Below, in pieces: positions 59,972 to 64,000 of a DNA stretch of 64,000 nt. This DNA comes from Conoideocrella luteorostrata. Lineage: Eukaryota; Ascomycota; Sordariomycetes; Hypocreales; Clavicipitaceae. The position numbers and the translations under genes were made by a program. How positions within the stretch are numbered: the stretch's first letter is position 1; the number at the start of each line of letters is the position of its first letter. The stretch covers positions 1-64,000 of the forward strand of contig JASWJB010000249.1 of NCBI GenBank assembly GCA_032433595.1, read 5' to 3'. The notes under the pieces were generated by a model. That model did no database searches. It worked only from the letters and a program-made list of their open reading frames with translations, and had not been told where the DNA came from.

Positions 59972-61549
59972 ATGGTCGCCGCGTCGTCGTTGATGCTTCT
60001 TTCGGCTCTGTTGCACGCACGTCCGAGTCTAGTCTATGCAAGACATCATGATGCGCTAGAGCCCGATGTACATGCCGCCCGCCGGCGAGGACCCCAGATA
60101 TTCAATGCCGTCCACAATGCAATGCGACAGTGGGGATCGTCGGTGCATCACAACGGCATGTCAATATTTCTGGCTACTGTTCCTGAAGGCGTGCTCTTTC
60201 ACCATGGTAGCCATAGTCGAGACAGTCCCTCGGAGCCGGATTGGCTGGCATATGAGATTGAGCATGCCGAGTTATTCGCGTACAGCTCTCCAAATGGCCC
60301 GCCAAAGCATACGCAGCCCCCTGTCACAGATCAAGACCAGATACCTTTGGGACGGCTGCATACAGATGCTCCCAGTCGGGAAGACAACGGTTGGCTGCAT
60401 GTCTATCGCACCGCTCGACCGCTGCAGTACCTCTACGTGGATGGCATGGGCGGTGCGAAAACCACCATGGGTACTCTCGACACGCAAGACTTTCTCCTCC
60501 GGGGCGACCGCACATACTCTACCGGTGAACAGCTATTCAGCTCAACGGGTGGCGGGCCGATGGACGAACGGCTGCGTGCTGTACAACTCTGCGAGCTCTG
60601 TCGAGAGTGGCGACTGCAGGGCGTCATCCGAATGGAGGGTGGGTTTGAGATAATCCAATGCAACTTCACTGATGGCCTACAGCATTTCCAAACCCTTCAG
60701 CGCCCTAGCTCCAGAAAAATAAATCGGTTCGAGTATGTTCGTGGGGTGGCGGAAAGGTACTTCGGCGTAGGGTCCTCTCGCACAATCATCGATTACTCGT
60801 CTATGGTATCTGCGTTTTTCTTCCCCGTGAACCTCACCAATCCTAACATCCAGCGGCAAGACCTGCCGAGGCTGTCCAACACGACTGAATCCGAATTAGC
60901 CTCCATCAAAGAGTATACGAAACAGATCTTCATGCAACGACGAAATGAACCACTCCGTACAATAAGCTGGCGAGATATTTCTGACCTGATTGTCAGTCGA
61001 TATGCAGACCGGCTTCAGTACATGGTTGAAAAGGCACCATCCATAGACGTGATGACCTCAGAAGTCAACTTCCTACTTGACGTGTACATTGACTATTCCA
61101 GCGGAAGCGAACCCGGCCGCACCGCCGCTGCCATCGAGCGCTGCACCGACTTTTTCCTAGGTGCCATTTCGCCAAATACCGACATCGATCATTTAATACA
61201 AGTGGCCTTCAAGAGCGTCACGTCAAAAATTTGCACGACGCTTTTCACAGTGCGCGACTTACTGGCCGCGACGGACTCCGGTGGCAGCTCAACCCTAAAT
61301 GAAGTTATGAAAGAGTTGCAATCTTTGATGGTATTTCTCAACTGGGCTCGGTTCAAGCATTGTCGTGGGTGTACCGTTGACGAAGTCTGCCTGATTCCCA
61401 TGTGGCCTTTTGGTAGCGAGGAGGACTATTTCCATCCTCGGTGTACCAATGCGTCGGGCTTATCCCGTGGGAATAGCTACTCGGATGATCGCCGTCGGCC
61501 TTTGTTGGATATGGATGGGCATGCGCTAGAAGTGACAAGTGCTCCGTAG
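59972..61549 (+). CDS. Conserved secreted fungal protein, function unknown
   Basis: Single-exon 525-residue protein with an N-terminal signal peptide (MVAASSLMLLSALLHARPSLVYA). Conserved-looking blocks are GSSVHHNGMSIFLATVPEGV, DWLAYEIEHAELFA, a Tyr-rich YLYVDGMGGAKTTMGTLDTQD and RLQGVIRMEGGFEIIQCNF. They resemble a widespread uncharacterised ascomycete family, recalled by its WLAxEIEHA and LYVDGMSAGKT patterns. Later Cys residues (CRGCTVDEVC) may pair in the secretory pathway, and NLTN, NFTD and NASG are potential N-glycosylation sites. No catalytic motif was recognised. The ATG has an A at -3 and follows a TATA-like box by about 80 bp. Confidence 0.8.
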   Translation: MVAASSLMLLSALLHARPSLVYARHHDALEPDVHAARRRGPQIFNAVHNAMRQWGSSVHHNGMSIFLATVPEGVLFHHGSHSRDSPSEPDWLAYEIEHAELFAYSSPNGPPKHTQPPVTDQDQIPLGRLHTDAPSREDNGWLHVYRTARPLQYLYVDGMGGAKTTMGTLDTQDFLLRGDRTYSTGEQLFSSTGGGPMDERLRAVQLCELCREWRLQGVIRMEGGFEIIQCNFTDGLQHFQTLQRPSSRKINRFEYVRGVAERYFGVGSSRTIIDYSSMVSAFFFPVNLTNPNIQRQDLPRLSNTTESELASIKEYTKQIFMQRRNEPLRTISWRDISDLIVSRYADRLQYMVEKAPSIDVMTSEVNFLLDVYIDYSSGSEPGRTAAAIERCTDFFLGAISPNTDIDHLIQVAFKSVTSKICTTLFTVRDLLAATDSGGSSTLNEVMKELQSLMVFLNWARFKHCRGCTVDEVCLIPMWPFGSEEDYFHPRCTNASGLSRGNSYSDDRRRPLLDMDGHALEVTSAP

Positions 61550-61923
61550 TGGTTTTCGAATACCTGCTCAGTACTCCTTAGATAGAGTCTACTTTCAAGC
61601 ATGTGCTGTGAGAATGGGGTCGTCCAAATACAAACCCAAGCATGAGTGGCTACTTACCCGTCGTTCCAAAGATTAAGCTTGCCCCAAAGCCCAAGCGGCG
61701 GCAAGGAATGACTGGTTTTGTATCAGAACTGTGCACTTCGAATCATTGAGACGACAGAAGACGCAGCTGTAGAACTCAGCCCTACAATCTGGAGCTGATC
61801 CGCTTTCATATTGAACAACGGCCTTAAATCTTGTCGACAATGGCAGCTATCCACCATCTAATTATCTATACCCACCTACACTATTCTATAATTCCCATAT
61901 TCAATAATTCGTCTGCGGCACAG
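61550..61923. other. Convergent 3' intergenic region
   Basis: Separates two convergent genes. No coding feature. Confidence 0.5.
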
Positions 61924-63127
61924 TTAAAACACACCCAGCACCTTCTTCTTTTCCTTTACCTCCAACCCATCCAGCACCTCCAGCCCCCAAGCCAGCCTCT
62001 CTGTGATGCGATCCATCCTCTCAGAGTCCATTCTGTCAAAAATCCCGTAGTGATCCGCATCTACATCAATAACAGCCTTGATGAAACTAGCATATCGCCC
62101 TTCCCAGCCTAGTAGTCTCTCTTCGCGATGTAGGTCGATAAGGCATGGCAGGCCTTGCGTATCGTCCTTGGCCTTTGCAGGCTTCGTGCAGCGGATCAAC
62201 ACAGCTGGGGGCGGAGAGCCGGCGGCCAATGTCGAATCTTCTCCTTTTCTTTCGAATGGTTTCGTCTCTATAGTGTTCCATGTCTGGTGGTCCCCGTCGG
62301 AGGGCTTGTACAGTACTTGCGAGGGCTGAAGTTTGAATTTCTGACCTCCGATAGTGACTTTCATGTCCTTCGTTTTGCCGCCGTCACCGCCGTTCCATTG
62401 TGGTAGATCCCAATTCTGAAGCATGATATCGCAGTTGTCAAATGCCTTTTGCACAAGCTCTGGTAGGGTGTCTAGCTGGGCTTTCGATGTAGCCTCCTTG
62501 ACTTTGCTTCTGGCTATATGGTACGGCGAGTCGATGACGAGTAGACCGGCTATGGAGATGGGATATGCGTCGGGGTTTTGTGCAATCAAGTGTGCCATAG
62601 TGAGGGATAGGAAACCGCCGAGAGACCAGCCTGTGCAAGAAGTTAGCTTTTCAAAATCGCGGTCGAGTTATCAGGCCGGTGAGATGCAGGTCAAACTTGC
62701 CTCCCAGCATGATCGGCCCCGAAAGGCCTTCATCTACTATGAACTTCAGATAGGTCCTCGCCATCTCGTCCATGCCCCCCTCCCAAGCCAGCCCATCGAA
62801 ATACTTGGGGTTGTGAATCGCCCACACATCGCGCGACAAGCTCCCCAGGATGAAGTAGCTGAATGTGGTGCCGCCTCCGTCGTGGATCAGGACGAGTGGC
62901 AAGGGCGGGTTGGCTGCCTTTGCGGGCGGCGCGAATTGGACTTGCGTTGGGTTGGGGCCGCCTTCATACATTTCAACAACTGGCTGGCCCTGTGAGGCAA
63001 TGAGGAGAGGTGTTGCTATGCAATGGGCCGTCAAGATGATAATCGTTTGTGATAAGCGGTGTCTTACTGCCCCGCACTCAGCCTCCGCTGTCGCTCCGAT
63101 TGTATCTTGCCACATTGCCGTATTCAT
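61924..63127 (-). CDS. Alpha/beta hydrolase (thioesterase-like)
   Basis: Exons 63127..63068, 62989..62701 and 62630..61924 give 351 residues. Intron 1 (GTAAGA...CTCACAG) and intron 2, a GC-AG intron (donor GCAAGT, branch GCTAAC, acceptor TTGCACAG), both keep phase. The protein reads NPTQVQFAPPA, LPLVLIHDGGGTTFSYF (oxyanion HDGGG), then the nucleophile elbow GWSLGG (Ser119) formed exactly across intron 2. The likely catalytic His lies in VDADHYGIFD near the C-terminus. The pattern resembles stand-alone thioesterase domains related to those of polyketide and non-ribosomal synthetases. No synthetase gene is present in the window, so its substrate is open. The start is uncertain; a Met four codons later is possible. 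Confidence 0.85.
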
Positions 63128-64000
63128 CCATTTGCATCTCAATATCTCAATATTTTTATTATTATTTGCAATACCCCGTTTTCATTTTGTATACCGGTAT
63201 TCTTTCAATTATTTCCTCAGCTCCGCATTGTCAGAATTCTGTAGAACGGCATCAAACACCCACTCACGCTTCTCAAGCGACAAGATTGTACGATACCACC
63301 ACCCTGTCCTTGGATGGCTCGTGCTTGTATTGTATGTATGCAGAATAATTGTGATTTACGCCAGAGATTGCGAAAAAAAAAAGGGCATTCATAAATACTC
63401 ATGAACAGGTGCCCACTTATCAAGATCGGCATTATTCACCGACAGCATCAAAACCAGATTTCAGAATAAACAAGCCAAGACATCTTTGATTGCAGCATAC
63501 CTACATTTACACTGCCAGAACGTCACCAAACTAATTGCTAAACTGATCCTCAAAATCTTACCGAGGCCGAAAACTCCAGATCCCATTGCCATTGAGCAAA
63601 ATCCACTGCAAGGTGGTCAAACTGGTAACCTAGCTAAACACTCCTTTGTTTTAGAGCCAGTGGCTTCTACCGACCAAAACTCCCCTATGCCTAAAAGCAA
63701 GTTCCCAAAAAATTCGTGACCATCTAACCATTCGTGAAAGACATCAAGAAACAATATAAATTTTGTACTCCGAAGACCATGTAAGCCGTATATAAGCTTG
63801 CTGCTCAAATATGCACGCCGACCAAGGCTCACAGGCAAGCTTCCACTACTCGTAGCAACTGCTCTTTCGGGATTTTCCCAGAAAGCTGCTGCAACATGAT
63901 GGTTGCCATGGCTGCATTGCCATCATTTGCCTGCCAACCTGCTCCCATTTCCTTGGCAAGACCGCTGTTCAACGCCCAAGAGTGTGGCAACTAGTACAAT
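63128..64000. other. Non-coding right edge
   Basis: Promoter side of the hydrolase gene, then a stretch with no supported gene. A partial gene running off the window cannot be excluded. Confidence 0.4.

Overview
The window looks like nuclear DNA of a filamentous ascomycete (Pezizomycotina), most likely a Sordariomycete and plausibly Hypocreales. The reasons are short introns (about 48-75 bp) with GTRNGT donors and CTAAC-like branch sites, fungal-only families (LIS1/PAC1-NudF, Ctk2, Pom33, secreted GH5 glucanase, proteinase-K-type subtilase, MHYT protein), and a duplicated histone H3 copy with the transition-rich decay typical of repeat-induced point mutation (RIP). No prokaryotic operon, CRISPR array or rRNA is present. 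Exon structures below were joined by hand from reading-frame continuity and splice signals.

Layout. Positions 1-20,700 are gene-poor and accessory-like. They hold an intact histone H3 gene, a P450, two small secreted-protein loci in an A+T-rich stretch, an inverted RIP-decayed H3 copy, a Cys-rich membrane-anchored surface protein, a gene joining a fungal STAND/HeLo-like N-terminal domain to a Rho GTPase (flanked by degenerate direct repeats and a MITE-like element), and a frameshifted, truncated serine carboxypeptidase. Positions 20,774-50,332 are denser and housekeeping-like: a disordered conserved fungal protein, an MHYT sensor, a HypX/HoxX-like formyltransferase-enoyl-CoA hydratase, LIS1/NudF, a GNAT acetyltransferase, Pom33, a PTEN-type phosphatase, Ctk2 cyclin and a beta-lactamase-fold hydrolase. 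Positions 51,470-63,127 are enriched for secreted products: a 46-residue signal-peptide gene, a GH5 exo-beta-1,3-glucanase, a subtilase, a ketopantoate-reductase-like remnant, a CCxPxPV/WCE surface protein, a conserved secreted protein of unknown function and an alpha/beta hydrolase.

No biosynthetic or catabolic operon-like unit is evident. The most unusual protein is the HeLo-like/Rho fusion at 12163-14226. Its GTPase motifs are intact, but it lacks a C-terminal CAAX box, and it sits between decayed repeats; it may be an uncharacterised signalling or incompatibility/immunity-type switch. Other points of interest are the RIP-marked H3 inverted duplication, a eukaryotic HypX-like enzyme, two very small secreted-peptide genes, and a 9-bp motif (TACTCCGTA) present at least 14 times outside the called intact genes.
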